26,653 nucleotides of DNA from Haplomitrium mnioides (Eukaryota > Marchantiophyta > Haplomitriopsida > Calobryales), in contig JBNGIS010009253.1 in the NCBI GenBank assembly GCA_049999725.1, forward strand, positions 1 to 26,653, in the 5' to 3' direction. Made by a program: the position numbers and the translations under genes. This document shows positions 8,467 through 19,041 of this stretch, piece after piece (within the stretch, counting starts at the first letter, position 1; every line of letters begins with the position of its first letter). The notes beneath the pieces are model-generated. The model saw nothing but the letters and a program-made list of their open reading frames with translations, did no database searches and was not told where the DNA came from.

Positions 8467-9872
8467 CCATTGTAAATAAATCACTTGCTGACTTTCCAAA
8501 TATGCCATTGGGAGAACTTCCTACTATACAACCTACAGTTAGTGCTCAACTTAATGCATAATATTTGTTTGACATAGCTCAATTACAAGAGCATCTTGAC
8601 CACAATGTTTCTCTTTTGAATATAGAGCAAAGTATTGATGTGACTACATCTTTTAACTCTGTGGACGGTATTTATTTGTCTTTTGTACGTGTTTGTAGTG
8701 AGGTGGATATTTTCGTGGCTTCCTCAAGAATTGCTCCTCTCTTGCTGACTGGTGTCCGGACTTCTCATTCCACCTTTGATATTCCCATTGGTGATTGACA
8801 ATGATTCCATTTAAGGACTCAATCCTAACATCGACAATGTTGAGGTCATTCAAGATGCCAAATTAGTCGTGTGGGGCGAAGCTTTGGCCGAGCATCGAGA
8901 TTGCACAGAGGCATTGGATTTCTCCATATGCAATATTGTGCAACTTCCCAATGTACTGTTTGGTGGTGAAGTTATCACAATAGGAGGCAACTTTTGCTAG
9001 TGCCCATCGATCGTGGTACAAGTATCACATCCGGCAATTATTGCAGATTCTTTGCACAAGTCCCATCTTTGGCATGGCATTTATGTTCTTAAACTTAGAG
9101 AGAATATGCATCTCCAAAAAGAACAAACATCTTGTCAATATATCAATTATATTTGGCACATTGGTAGTAGTGTCAAGCCTCCATTCAACAATATGCATCT
9201 TGATCTTGATGGTGATGCAACTCCAAACATGGTAAGGATATTGATCTCTTTTCAAGGATTACACGTGATACTTCACTCAAGAACTTGATTGCAATTTTGT
9301 TTCCAAATCTTGCTAATTTTGCAACACTAGACTCTTATCAATGGTTGTAGGATATTGACAGAAATGAATGTTGACTCAATGAGAGTAATGGTTTAATTGC
9401 AACATGTACTCAAGGTTAAAAACATGTGTGTTTGTTGAAGTATAACGTAGAGGCGCAAGATTATTAAGAAATAACTTACAATAATGAATTTCCAAACACA
9501 CTCATCGTGATACACATGCCTACTTATTGCTTGGTGCTCAAAATTGGTGCTCAAAATTGGAGTGCCAAACTTGCTACCAGGCAATTTGGATGAAGTTGCA
9601 CGTCTATTCAACAATACATTGTAGATTGTACATCAATTCGCAAGTTGCATCATTGCATCAAAGATTGTTGGAGGTGAGGATGCTAGTGATAAAGTGCATT
9701 TCTCACATCATTGACCATCATCAACTCTCTTGCAATGTCTATTCTCATTGGTATTTGCATTTACATTGTTGGTTAACAAATCGCAAGGACAAACAATAAG
9801 CATTGTAAATCTTTACTTGCCACAACCTTTCTTCATGCAAGGCTAGTTGTATGTAGCATTGTCATGTGCCAC
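8467..9872 (+). pseudogene. Helitron Pif1-like DNA helicase domain, broken
   Basis: The Pif1-like SF1B helicase of Helitrons unwinds DNA during rolling-circle transposition. Visible blocks: SLADFPNMPLGELP and LLNIEQS (8470-8640); ASSRIAPLLL followed by VRTSHSTFDIPI (about 8722-8795), the family ASSGIAALLL and GRTAHS-x-F-x-IP; then, after a frame change, KLVVWGEALAEHRD (8860-8900), GGEVITIGGNF (about 8963-8993), KSHLWHGIYVLKLRENMHLQ (to about 9117), LFPNLANF (about 9298), and VNKSQGQT (9772-9795). Key residues are gone. The Walker A loop G-x-G-T-GKT is missing between NSVDG and the VRVCSEVD region, Walker B Asp is Gly in WGEA (8872-8883), and the GGDF Asp is Asn (8982-8993). The protein cannot have worked as an ATPase. 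Confidence 0.8.
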
Positions 9873-10404
9873 CAATGTGCCACCAATATGCCACCTTGAC
9901 TTTGCTTCTACAACAAACTTTGTTTATGAAGAATTACTCGAGTGAGAACTTAGCATCCACTTGTGAGTTTATTGTGAAAAACACAAATGTTGCAATGGGA
10001 AGTTAAGTTGGCCAAGTCAAACTTTTTGAAAAGCAAAAAGTTGAATTGCAAAGTCAAAGATGGATTTTTCTCAAACTTGGAAGTATGAATAGAGTGAATA
10101 TAAGTTTACATCTGTTCATCTATTTTTAGACTACACTTATTGGAATGGAGTGATAATTCTGTACACACTCATTTGCAGGTCAATTCGAGAAGACTCCGCT
10201 GAGTTGCTGCTTGTAAAAATGAAAGCTAGAGTTGATATGATTCAAAAGCAAAATATTGTTGGGCTCTATTTGCGGGTCAAAATCAAGGCAACGAAGTACA
10301 TCCCACTGTGCTTCAAGCGAGCATCGCATGTAAGGCTCTTCAACATCTTCTTCTCTGCTCTTTCCCAAAACAATTCTGCCGTTTGCTTCCCAAAATGATT
10401 CTTG
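9873..10404 (+). other. Probable Helitron 3' flank, no gene
   Basis: Directly after the helicase end are three near-identical short units (TGCCACCAAT-like, 9868-9896). No CTRR terminus with a preceding hairpin could be assigned. The open frame at 10150-10398 (82 codons) is not recognised and runs towards the N gap. Confidence 0.4.
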
Positions 10405-10804
10405 NNNNNNNNNNNNNNNNNNNNNNNNNNNNNNNNNNNNNNNNNNNNNNNNNNNNNNNNNNNNNNNNNNNNNNNNNNNNNNNNNNNNNNNNNNNNNNNN
10501 NNNNNNNNNNNNNNNNNNNNNNNNNNNNNNNNNNNNNNNNNNNNNNNNNNNNNNNNNNNNNNNNNNNNNNNNNNNNNNNNNNNNNNNNNNNNNNNNNNNN
10601 NNNNNNNNNNNNNNNNNNNNNNNNNNNNNNNNNNNNNNNNNNNNNNNNNNNNNNNNNNNNNNNNNNNNNNNNNNNNNNNNNNNNNNNNNNNNNNNNNNNN
10701 NNNNNNNNNNNNNNNNNNNNNNNNNNNNNNNNNNNNNNNNNNNNNNNNNNNNNNNNNNNNNNNNNNNNNNNNNNNNNNNNNNNNNNNNNNNNNNNNNNNN
10801 NNNN
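10405..10804. other. Assembly gap, 400 N
   Basis: 400 undetermined bases. Apparent long open frames across it are artefacts of the Ns. Confidence 0.99.
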
Positions 10805-12251
10805 CGCAGTTGTTTGCATAGTCTGCGTCTCCATCGCTGCTCATTGAAAGCCCGTCTTTCCCCATCGCGCCTCTCAGCAATCTAAAGTTTTCGCGAGGAC
10901 TGGAGTAGAAAAGAATCGCCTCCGAGTCACTAAACGTTCGTATTGCACATCAATTTGTAAAATTTTCTTTTAGCGTAATCAATATATGTGCTGGCAGAAG
11001 GTTCCTAGTAAACAATCTATCACACAGTGAAAACACGGCATTAGACATGAGAGAATATTCTTATGCCCTGACTCGGTCCACATTTATAAAATCTTGTCCA
11101 GGAAATCCTCTTTTGAAGTCAATCTGCCGGCCGACTAATCCTTCTGGCTGAGATTCCGGGACATCGATTTTCTGCCGCCTTGATCAGCTATAAAAATTAC
11201 TTGTTTCTACATCAATTCCCTCCAGCAATCTCTTGCCCCTTCCGTCAGACGAAGGCTCTGGACAAATTCTCTAAACCTTTGAAATCATTAAGCAAAATTG
11301 ACTCTAACTGAGAATCCTTCTTCGAATTTCACTCATCTTTGAATCAACTCTTGCCAAATGTCTCCTGGAAAGAACCCACTTGACTATTTTCTCTTGCTGC
11401 AATTTTCTTCTGTGGAATTTTCTCTCCCGCTGCCGCAGAGTTCTCCTACTGCTTTTTTTTTTGGTGGGGAATCAATCATCCTGCAAAATGCCACTCACTC
11501 CTCTGGCGAATTCCTCTCCGAGTTCCTCTCACAAATATCTTACGATTCATTCCTTCAGGCAATTTCTTCCTCCTATCACATCTGCCTCCGATTATTTCTT
11601 GCCAAAATGTCTGCTTGCTGACATCCAACTGCCGATTCCTGTTCCGTGCTTTATCCTCTAGTTGGACCGGTAGAATTGGTGAACTCTGGTTCTAAGTTGA
11701 CTCACAGTAGCAAACTGGTGGCAATCTCAAGGTGAAAGAAGCAAGCTACCGTAGCGCTGCATACATGCAGGTGATCAGCGGAGTAGTTCAATTTTCAAAA
11801 GGAAATCGCTGTGATCTGAATTTGAGACGAGTTGCTTTCATGTGATATGAACACATGCAAGAGCATTCTTGTGCTGGTCGTGTCTGTAAACAGAAGCTGA
11901 AATTCATCATCCACCAGCTGAAAGAGTCCAAACTATTGCCAATGATTCCAGCCAGAGTTGCCAATATTACAAGCCAGATCTGCTCTTGAGATTATAGTTG
12001 TTCAAAATCTAGCCTTATTGGTTGTGTGCAAGCATTCATCATCATCTAGGAAATCTTCCAAACCTTGAGTGGAAAGGGCTAAACACACACTATAGTATGG
12101 AGCCTAAACAACTCTTGAAATGGATAGTCTCTACAAGAAGTTAGACCTCTACTCTACTAGCAATCATGATAGATATGTTAACATGGTGTATGAATGAGCT
12201 GGAAAAACAGTTGTGTTGTAAGGGAAGCTACCACAAAGACTTCAGTGTGGT
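10805..12251. other. No recognised gene; pyrimidine-rich tract
   Basis: The stretch 11200-11660 is rich in C and T on the + strand and gives two overlapping open frames of 87 and 93 codons rich in Ser, Leu and Phe, which look like composition artefacts. No transposon domain, promoter or splice structure could be supported on either strand. Confidence 0.45.
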
Positions 12252-12306
12252 ATATTTTCTTTGAAAGGAGTGAAGGTGATATTTTCTTTTGAAAGGAGTG
12301 AAGGTG
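12252..12306 (+). repeat. Tandem duplication, 27/28-base unit
   Basis: A unit beginning ATATTTTCTT is repeated directly at 12252-12278 and 12279-12306. The copies differ by one extra T in the second. Confidence 0.95.
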
Positions 12307-12638
12307 AAATCATCGGGACATAGACCATTTGATAAACACTCTATTAGGCTCTCCATTGGCAACTTCATGATCATGATGTGTCAAGATTGCATCTCCTTAC
12401 AATTGAGAAAATGGTTGGGGTTTGGAAATGTGTGGAGGGAGCATTTTGCTCATAATGTCAATGCTTTGAGTTGGCAAGATATGGTGGGTGATGTCAATAG
12501 GGAGCTGGTAATAGTAGCATGAGATCTTGGAATACTTGATCCTTGTGCAATTAGAGCTATATTATGGTTGGGAAATGTACCATACTAGCAATATACATGA
12601 TGCATCATGACAATGAGAACTCTATGAAGCTAGTAATA

Positions 12639-12787
12639 CATGGGGTGTGTTGTACAATAGGAACTTTATCATGGCAAGAAATGCATGGGGTGTACTAGAA
12701 CATGGGAGTGTGTTGTACATTGGAAACTATATACATGGGATGTACTTCAACATGACAGGAAAAACATGGGGTGTACTACAACATTGG
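12639..12787 (+). repeat. Five spaced copies of a 23-base motif
   Basis: Imperfect copies of a motif beginning CATGGGGTGTACT and ending CAACATGG start at 12639, 12684, 12701, 12734 and 12765. The second and third overlap; the others are 31-45 bases apart. The surrounding sequence also repeats a GGAAACT-like word. No function is evident, and no gene was seen between 12307 and 13070. Confidence 0.8.
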
Positions 12788-13070
12788 TTTTTATGGATCA
12801 AAGTATGAGAACAATAGGAAGTCCAACGCTTCAGATAGAGAAAAGATGGGTAGAAAGGTAAAAGTAGAGGTAAAACTCATATGCCATATTGTACATTTGA
12901 AACTCAACCTTTGGGATTGTTGAAAGGGATTGTAGAAGATGAAGTAGTTTACTAGTTTGGATTACAGTATAGACTTGTCACACCAATCTATGTAGATTTC
13001 TATTTTTAAGTATTTTGAGTTTTTTTTTCTAAGTATATATTGCTATGTATCCTCATCAAAAGGCTATGGT

Positions 13071-13192
13071 TTATGTCCTTTAAAACAAGAGGAGAACTGA
13101 GGTAATTCAACTCTTGGAGAAGCATGTATGTATCATTTATGTCCTTTAAATCAAGAGGAGAGCTGAGGTATTGCAGCTCTTGGAGAAGCATG
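13071..13192 (+). repeat. Tandem duplication, 66-base unit
   Basis: Units 13071-13136 and 13137-13192 (the second slightly short) share a start TTATGTCCTTTAAA and an end GGAGAAGCAT. On the - strand the unit equals 22 codons, so a 61-codon open frame there shows a 22-residue repeat beginning MLLQEL. I do not think that frame is a real protein. Confidence 0.95.
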
Positions 13193-13392
13193 GATTGCTT
13201 GTAAGCAAAGGTGTGCTAGTTTGGATAAATATGTGGTATCGTGGAGTGCTAAAAGAGTTCTAGAAGAAACTTTGTTGAAGACTATTATTTGTGAAGAATT
13301 TGCAGAAATTTCTAGTAGTTTTGTGAAGAGCTACTTTGGTGTGGAAAATCCAACATTTGTGTGTGCTTATTTGAACAGAGATTTTCTCAAGC

Positions 13393-13579
13393 AAAACATT
13401 GTTGAGCCATTGTTGCAGAAAATTGCAGCAAACCAACAAGTGTGTAAGGATTTTTGTTTTGATTTTCTGGCTGCTCAAAGTTTCAAGTAAAACATTGTTG
13501 AGCCGTTGTTGCAGAAAATTGCAGCAAACCAACAAGTGTTTAAGGACTTTTTTTTGATTTTCTGGCTGCTCAAAGTTTC
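13393..13579 (+). repeat. Tandem duplication, 96-base unit
   Basis: The copy at 13393-13488 is followed directly by the one at 13489-13579. They begin AAAACATTGTTGAGCC and end CTGCTCAAAGTTTC, with a few substitutions and small length changes near a T run. The + strand open frame 13221-13490 covers the first copy only and ends at the junction. It resembles no protein I know. Confidence 0.95.
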
Positions 13580-13828
13580 TTGAAGAGCAGAAAATAGTCG
13601 CATAAGAAAAATCTGTAGAGAATCATGTTCATTTTTGTGAAGTGTTCTTTTGGTGGTGAAGAATAAGGTCACTCAAAGAGGTGGTTTGAGTATGACTCTA
13701 CATCAAAGAAACCTGTTCTAATGCATCACATACATATACTTCATATGTTGTTTTTGTGATTTTCTTGGAGGCAGTCATGTTTTCATCGACGTAGAGAGCC
13801 TCTATTTTTGGTGTGCAGCATCAACCAG

Positions 13829-13976
13829 CATTGAGCAAAGGGTTCTTGCTGGCTCTTTGTTGAGCAAGGGAAACTTGTTGAGCAGCATTCGGCTAGGGGT
13901 GAAGCTGCAAACATTGAGCAAAGGGTTCTTGCTGGCTCTTTGTTGAGCAGCATTCGGTCAGGGGTCAAGCTGCAAA
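13829..13976 (+). repeat. Tandem duplication, 83/65-base unit
   Basis: The unit at 13829-13911 (83 bases) is repeated at 13912-13976 (65 bases). They differ by 18 bases. The longer copy contains an extra internal repeat of its own TTGTTGAGCA word, so a small duplication is nested in a larger one. Confidence 0.93.
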
Positions 13977-14571
13977 TGTTGAGCAGGTTGTGTAACAAGT
14001 TTTAGGGATGCGACAATTTTTTCTCATTGCTGAAGGTCCTCAAAGAGCACAGAGCTTCTTCGAGCATCAGCTTTTGATTTCTTCATCAAAGTCAAATTGT
14101 CAAGCTCTGGAAATTTTCCAGGAGTTAACTTTTTTCAGGTCTGGCTTCAATCTTCTTGCTGCAGAGTTAGGTTTCATCAAAGAAGAAGCATCATTTAGAG
14201 ATTTCTCCAGCAATAGAAATCAAAGGAAACTAGCTATGATCTTGGGGAGGGAAACTTTTGAGCAGCCTTTGTGATCCCTCTTCATGGAACAATTGCATGT
14301 TGTTGCAGAAAAGGCCATAGGCAATATAGATAGCCCTTTGCCTGTTTTTTGTCACAATTTTGAATTCACAGGAGGGATTCATAAGAAGTGCCACAGATTT
14401 TTGCCCAAGAAGGAAGAGTACCCCTTGCAGATTTTCATCGAGCAGGGGTGGGTAGCCGAGCAGCCTTGTTGCTCAATCTCTGAATCAGGTCTTGGGCAGC
14501 CACAACCTCAAATTTACCTTAGATTTGAGGGAGCAAAACTGATGCATCAGATTGTTGAGCACAGTTACTCG

Positions 14572-14637
14572 ATGCTGCTGAATTTAGTGCAATTCATTTC
14601 TGCTATGCTGCTGAATTTAGTGCAATTCATTTCTGCA
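14572..14637 (+). repeat. Tandem duplication, 33-base unit
   Basis: Two copies, 14572-14604 and 14605-14637, are identical except at the final base. Read on the + strand in the 122-codon open frame 14284-14652, the unit gives MLLNLVQFISA twice. The frame itself is not recognised. Confidence 0.97.
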
Positions 14638-16439
14638 GAGGCAAATCATTGAGAAGTCCTTCAATTCAGGGTCTGAAGTAGCATCAGTGATTCACCAACC
14701 GAACGTGGCATTCTGGGAATTCATTGAGGCACATTGTATTAATTGACATTTTGGAGCAGACGATAGTTTGACCAAGAAGCAAGAATTGGGTGTTGTCAAG
14801 CAGAGATTTGTGGTACTGCCACCATGAAGAAACTCCGAAGTACTGATAAAAGCAACAAAAATCTGAAAGCAGAGATTTGTTGAGTGCTACAAGTCATCAA
14901 GCTCCAATGGTGCAAGCATTTTTGGAAACCGCAAGCCTCTGAAAGTGAAACAAAGAAAGAAGCAGCAGTGAAGATCTGGCATGAATTGTCATGTTCATGG
15001 TTATTCAGATGGTGGACTCAAGCATCAATCGTGTGCAAGGTTAGATGTGTCTTGCGCAGGGTTACATTTCTACAATGGGTTCAGCTTGGTTGTGAGCAGA
15101 GCAGAAATACAATTAAGGAGCTTGAGCAGAACATAGCAAAGACACAAGCTCAATTTATTGTAGAGCTGCTATGAGGTTTCAAAGGAAAGGCTGCAGATTG
15201 TTTTGCCTAGCATATCAGGGTCAATTTCACTTCAGGACTACAGAGTTGCTAAGATTGGTGAGGGGCCAGACCAGAGCCTTGAGTTGAGCTTCGTGAAGGT
15301 TCTTGAAGTGTGCACTAGCAAGCTCCAAGGGTGGAGGTGTTTCTGGGCAGAAGTTGGAGTATGACAGATTGAAGCACCCAGTGTGTGCATACTGATGTTT
15401 CTGCAATTTGTCCATTTTGTGTGTGAACTGAGCTCAACTCTTCCATGCCTGGCGAATTCAGTGCATGGGATTTCAGCCCCGTTCCACATGTTTTGGCATG
15501 TAGTGGGAGTAGGCTTTGTTTTGAGCTGAAGGAAAATCTGGTCTGAACTTAGATTCAAAAAGTGGCAGGTTGGAGTTCTATATATTTACTTGGCAAGCAC
15601 TGTAAGCTAGTCGAATTAAGCCAGACTTTTATCATCAATCAACCAGGTTTTCAGCCAGACAGGGCAGCATGCTCTCATACTATCTATTAGAAAGGAGCCA
15701 GGGCAAAATACTGAAAGGGAGAGCTACTCTGTTCTGGAGTGACAGGACAGCCTTGGTCTAACCCAAAAGAGCTGGTACTGTTTGCAAGTGAGTTTCAGAC
15801 GAGACCCACTGTCAGAAGTTTGTTTGCAATACAGAACAGGGGTATCCTGAACTCTATCAAGATTAAAATCAGAACTTTTAAGAAAAATCACAGAATCTAT
15901 GAAATTAAAGAAAGGCTAAGCTGTGCAATGGTGGTGGGAAAGTCCACCAGCAGGCTCTCAAGGTGCAAGCTATCTCAAAGCCAAGATTTATGCTGAAGTG
16001 AAGCAAGAAAGTTTGAAGATTTGTTTGCTAGAAAACTAAAAACATATATGGGATTCACTAATTGGAGCACCCAAGTGAGTTTTAGGTATGAAACTTTCCT
16101 CTATTCTTGTTTTAATAGATAAGAGTTGCAGAGCACAACCTGAGTCCAGCACAAGGAAGAAAACCAAATATCAGTCAAGGGTGCTTGGGAGAGGAGCGAA
16201 AGTGACCTGTTTTGATTTGTTTTTGATTATTTTCCTAGGTTGAGAAGAAGATCAATCAACTAGGATTGGAAACAAAAAGTGCTGATTTGTGCATATTGGC
16301 CTCCTTGTGAGCAAGTGGTTGAGTGGCAACAACACAACCTATAAGTTGTGGGTGAGTTTCAATTGAGCGGAGGTCAACCTAGAGTGAGGGAGTGGAAGTT
16401 TGTGATACTAATTCACTTACAGTAGCATGTAGTTTCAAC
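14638..16439 (+). other. Unassigned region upstream of element C gag
   Basis: No protein family is recognised. Because the gag of element C starts near 16440 on the + strand, part of this stretch could be its leader and LTR. A TATA-like word, CTATATATT, is at 15578-15586. No convincing primer-binding site or LTR edge was found. Open frames of 85-106 codons (14884-15174 on +, 15238-15558 on -, 15739-15996 on +) have no recognisable motif. Confidence 0.4.
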
Positions 16440-17715
16440 CTACTATAGGAGCGACTAAGCAGTTGAAAACTGATCATGCATTGGACAAAGAGGAGAAAGC
16501 TCTTATGAGCACTCAAGTACATTCCCCTTTGCCACGAGATTTGAATCAGATGTATAGGGTCACAAAAGGGCTGATAAGAATTTATAGTGTAGTAGGCACT
16601 ATTGATGTGAATGACTTCATCCAAGAGTTTGACACATTGTGTGATCTGCGAACATGGTGGAATGTTGTTCTATTTACACCCTTCATGGCATGAAAGGGTT
16701 GTTTCAGCACTTAGAAACGCTGCCCATTGAAACGCTGCCCATTGACGACTATCATGAATTTTGGTGGGCTCATTTGATTGAGATTGAGATTTGGAAACAA
16801 TATTGGTCACCTAACTATGTCTCTATTATCTATGGTGAAAGAGTGAGTGCTCATTTCTCTATGATCTAGACTACATCTTCTAGCAACACTAGCTATAACA
16901 TTGGTTCTTCAAGGAAAAGAAGAGTTTTTAGTACATTTTCTCCAATCAGTGTAGCAGAGAGTAGAGACGTCCCACTGTTTTACCCTGTGGTTGAGTTTTT
17001 TGAGTTGTTGAGACAAAATTACTTAGGTGTGAGCATTGACAAGCTAAAGAGTTTTCAAGAGTTCTAGCGCAAGACTAGAGAGAGTCTGAGAGAAGCCTAT
17101 ACAAAGATGAGAAGGCTCATCAATGTCACAAAGGAGGTGACAAAACCATCTAGTATTGGTATGATATTCTTGATAGATATTTAAAGAGGAGAGTGAGAGA
17201 TGCCATCCTCCTTAGGAATTCCGATCCCACTTGAGCAATTGTTTTCATATTCTCATAGCATAGTGAGCTCAACCTGGTGAATGAGAGAGTAGTCACTACT
17301 AGTTTTAAGAAGGAACTGCCCAAAATCTGTGTCTCCGGCCACATCCACATCATAATGTGCACAACAAAAGGGTCCAAAGGTTGGAGGGAAGTTAGATGAA
17401 TAGTTCGATGAATAGAAAGCGTTGTCCTCTTATGTAGGCCAACAATCAGGATGTTGGATCTCTGGTAGTGACCATTTATGAAAGCAATATCCAAAGGCGA
17501 CAAAGCCAAGAGAAACATGCTCATGAGAAGCAAGTGCAGCTAGCCAAGCACAATGTGACCAGTGTGGAGTTATAAGTCACACGAGATATAGGTGCTTTTC
17601 ACTTCACCCAGAGTTGTGGCAAGGAAGAGCTTGCATAGGTGAGCAAGGTAGAGGCAGGAGAGGTGGTCGTGGCCAAGAAGCAGCACCAGTTGATAGAGTT
17701 GAAGTAGTTGCTTGA
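16440..17715 (+). pseudogene. Gag relic of Ty3-type element C, with CCHC knuckle
   Basis: Gag forms the particle that packages element RNA. On the + strand, pieces in different frames line up as one gag: FIQEFDTLCDL (about 16617), DDYHEFWWAHLIEIEIWKQY (16747-16806), FFELLRQNYLGVSIDKLKSF (about 16997), ESLREAYTKMRRLINVT (about 17077), WYDILDRYLKRRVRDAILLR (17159-17218), HSELNLVNERVVTTSFKKEL (about 17259-17320), then CDQCGVISHTRYRC (17554-17595), an intact C-x2-C-x4-H-x4-C knuckle. A Gly/Arg-rich tail follows (GRGRRGGRG), and the frame stops at 17713-17715. An upstream CPLC remnant near 17422 may be another knuckle. A 15-base tandem duplication (16714-16743) repeats LETLPI. There are several frameshifts and stops, and no pol follows. 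Confidence 0.7.
16714..16743 (+). repeat. 15-base tandem duplication in gag C
   Basis: GAAACGCTGCCCATT occurs at 16714-16728 and again at 16729-16743 with no difference. It lengthens the gag frame by five codons without shifting it. Confidence 0.97.
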
Positions 17716-19041
17716 GTATTCTTCATGATCATCAAGAACAATAGATGGAGGAGGAACTTGAACACAATTTGGAAAAGAAGCCGGACCATAAACAAAAGGC
17801 TTAAGTTTAGATATATGGATTACAGGATGAATCTTCATGTAGAGAGGAAGATCAAGTTTGTTCGTGACGAGAGAAATAACTTAAGAATTTGAGAAAGAAC
17901 CAATCCAAGTTGTAGATAACCTACAGACTTGAATATCTAAAGACAAAGGTAGATCATGAGTAGAAAGCATAACTTGGTCACCTAAAACATAAGAAAAATC
18001 ACGACGATATTTATTAGCATATTGTTTTGCCAATTTTGAGAAATAAAAAGATGGTTTTGGGCATCTTGCAAAGAGGAAGATAAATGAGACAAAAAGGTAG
18101 AAAGAATTTGAACTTTTAAAGAAGAAGCAGAAGCCAAACCATTGAGAACAAGAGGATGTTAACCATAATTAAGAAAGAAAGAAGAAAATCCAATACTTGC
18201 TTGTTTGGAGTTGTTGTATGCAAACTCCACAACAAGCAAGAAACTATCCCAATCTGTGTGATGAACAATCATAAATGCTTGAAGGATATCCTCCACATTG
18301 TGATTTTCTTGTTCAACTCGCCCATCTCTTTGAGGATGATAAACCATAGACATAGACAATTTGGTTCCCAAAAGTGTGAAGAACTCTTGCCAAAACTTCC
18401 CAATGAATCGTGGACAGTTATCTAATATTAACAACTTTGGCATGCCATAATATCAGAAGACTATATCAAAGTAAATCTTTGCCAATTGTGGAACATCCAC
18501 TGTAACCACTATCGATGCTAGATGAATTTGTTTGCTTAGCTTATCCACAAACACCACAATGGCAATAAACCAACAAGACATGGTTGGAAGCAAAGTGAGA
18601 AGATCCAAACTAAAATGCTCCCAATGAGCAATTAGAATCGGTAGTGGTTGAAGAAGGCGTGTTGGTTTTTTAATTTGAAGCTTTGTTTCACTGACAACTT
18701 TCATAAGAACGAACAAAGCCATGAACATCTCAAGCTAAGTTTGGCCACGACCAAGGACATTTAACCAGCTCTATAGTCTTGTCTAACCCAAGATGCCCAG
18801 AGATTGGAATGTTATGTACTTCTTGTAAACTAGTCGTTTGAAAAGCAACATCTTGTGGAACACATATTTGATGGCTTTGATAGAGAGTACCATCCCACAT
18901 GGAAAAAGACATGATACTCAATATCTTTGACCACCAAACGTGCCCAAACAAGATTAAAGAAGACATCTTCATGTAGCTTTTGTTGAAAGCAAACACTCGC
19001 TGCTTCATCAAGATGCAATATACTAACATTTGCAACCTCAA
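17716..19041 (-). pseudogene. Integrase of element B, DD35E residues present
   Basis: The zinc-binding HHCC part reads EVHNIPISGHLGLDKTIELV, WPNLA and then DVHGFVRSYESCQ, where the first Cys of the C-x-x-C pair is Tyr. The catalytic core is in one frame from 18728 to 18159. The first Asp is in FSLDLLTLLP (18605-18603), the second in LLILDNCPRF (18422-18420), and Glu in GRVEQENHN (18314-18312), exactly 36 codons after the second Asp. YHPQRDG and WDSFLLVVEFAYNNSKQ are family-typical. The C-terminal part ends at HPVIHISKLKPFVYGPASFP and PPPSIVLDDHEEY (about 17722), where homology is lost. Stops at 18732-18730 and 18690-18688 replace expected Arg codons (R-DVHGF and CQ-R-NK), the mark of CGA-to-TGA decay. 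Confidence 0.85.

Larger units (their letters stand above)
7497..9872 (+). mobile_element. Helitron (Rep/helicase) relic
   Basis: On the + strand, successive segments follow the order of the plant Helitron RepHel protein: a CKKRYP-like end of the Rep-linked region (about 7505), the middle region from NNYWVV (about 7625) to LLQDNTKW (8241), the linker with SLADFPNMPLGELP, the Pif1-like helicase core, and its C-terminal VNKSQGQT (9772-9795) followed by NLYLPQPFFMQG and LYVALS (to about 9872). The HUH-type Rep catalytic motifs upstream were not found, so the N-terminal part is lost or too decayed. The expected 5' TC and 3' CTRR-plus-hairpin termini could not be placed. At least seven in-frame stops and several frameshifts make it non-functional. 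Confidence 0.8.

Noticed and set aside
10266-10880. Open frames of 139-204 codons across 10405-10804
   Set aside because: They exist only because the 400 N contain no stop codons.
11358-11661. Overlapping 87- and 93-codon frames that looked like a signal peptide or secreted protein
   Set aside because: Both arise from one pyrimidine-rich tract and have no conserved motif or gene context.
16124-16137. Possible primer-binding site for element C (CAGAGC word after GTTG)
   Set aside because: Only about 8 of 12 positions fit the initiator tRNA-Met complement, and there is no recognisable LTR edge beside it.
17150-17533. 127-codon minus-strand open frame
   Set aside because: It is antisense to the gag relic of element C, whose knuckle and gag motifs are on the + strand.
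17599-17720. Possible chromodomain at the end of the element B integrase
   Set aside because: The minus-strand frame here is antisense to the CCHC and Gly/Arg tail of gag C and shows no chromodomain residues.
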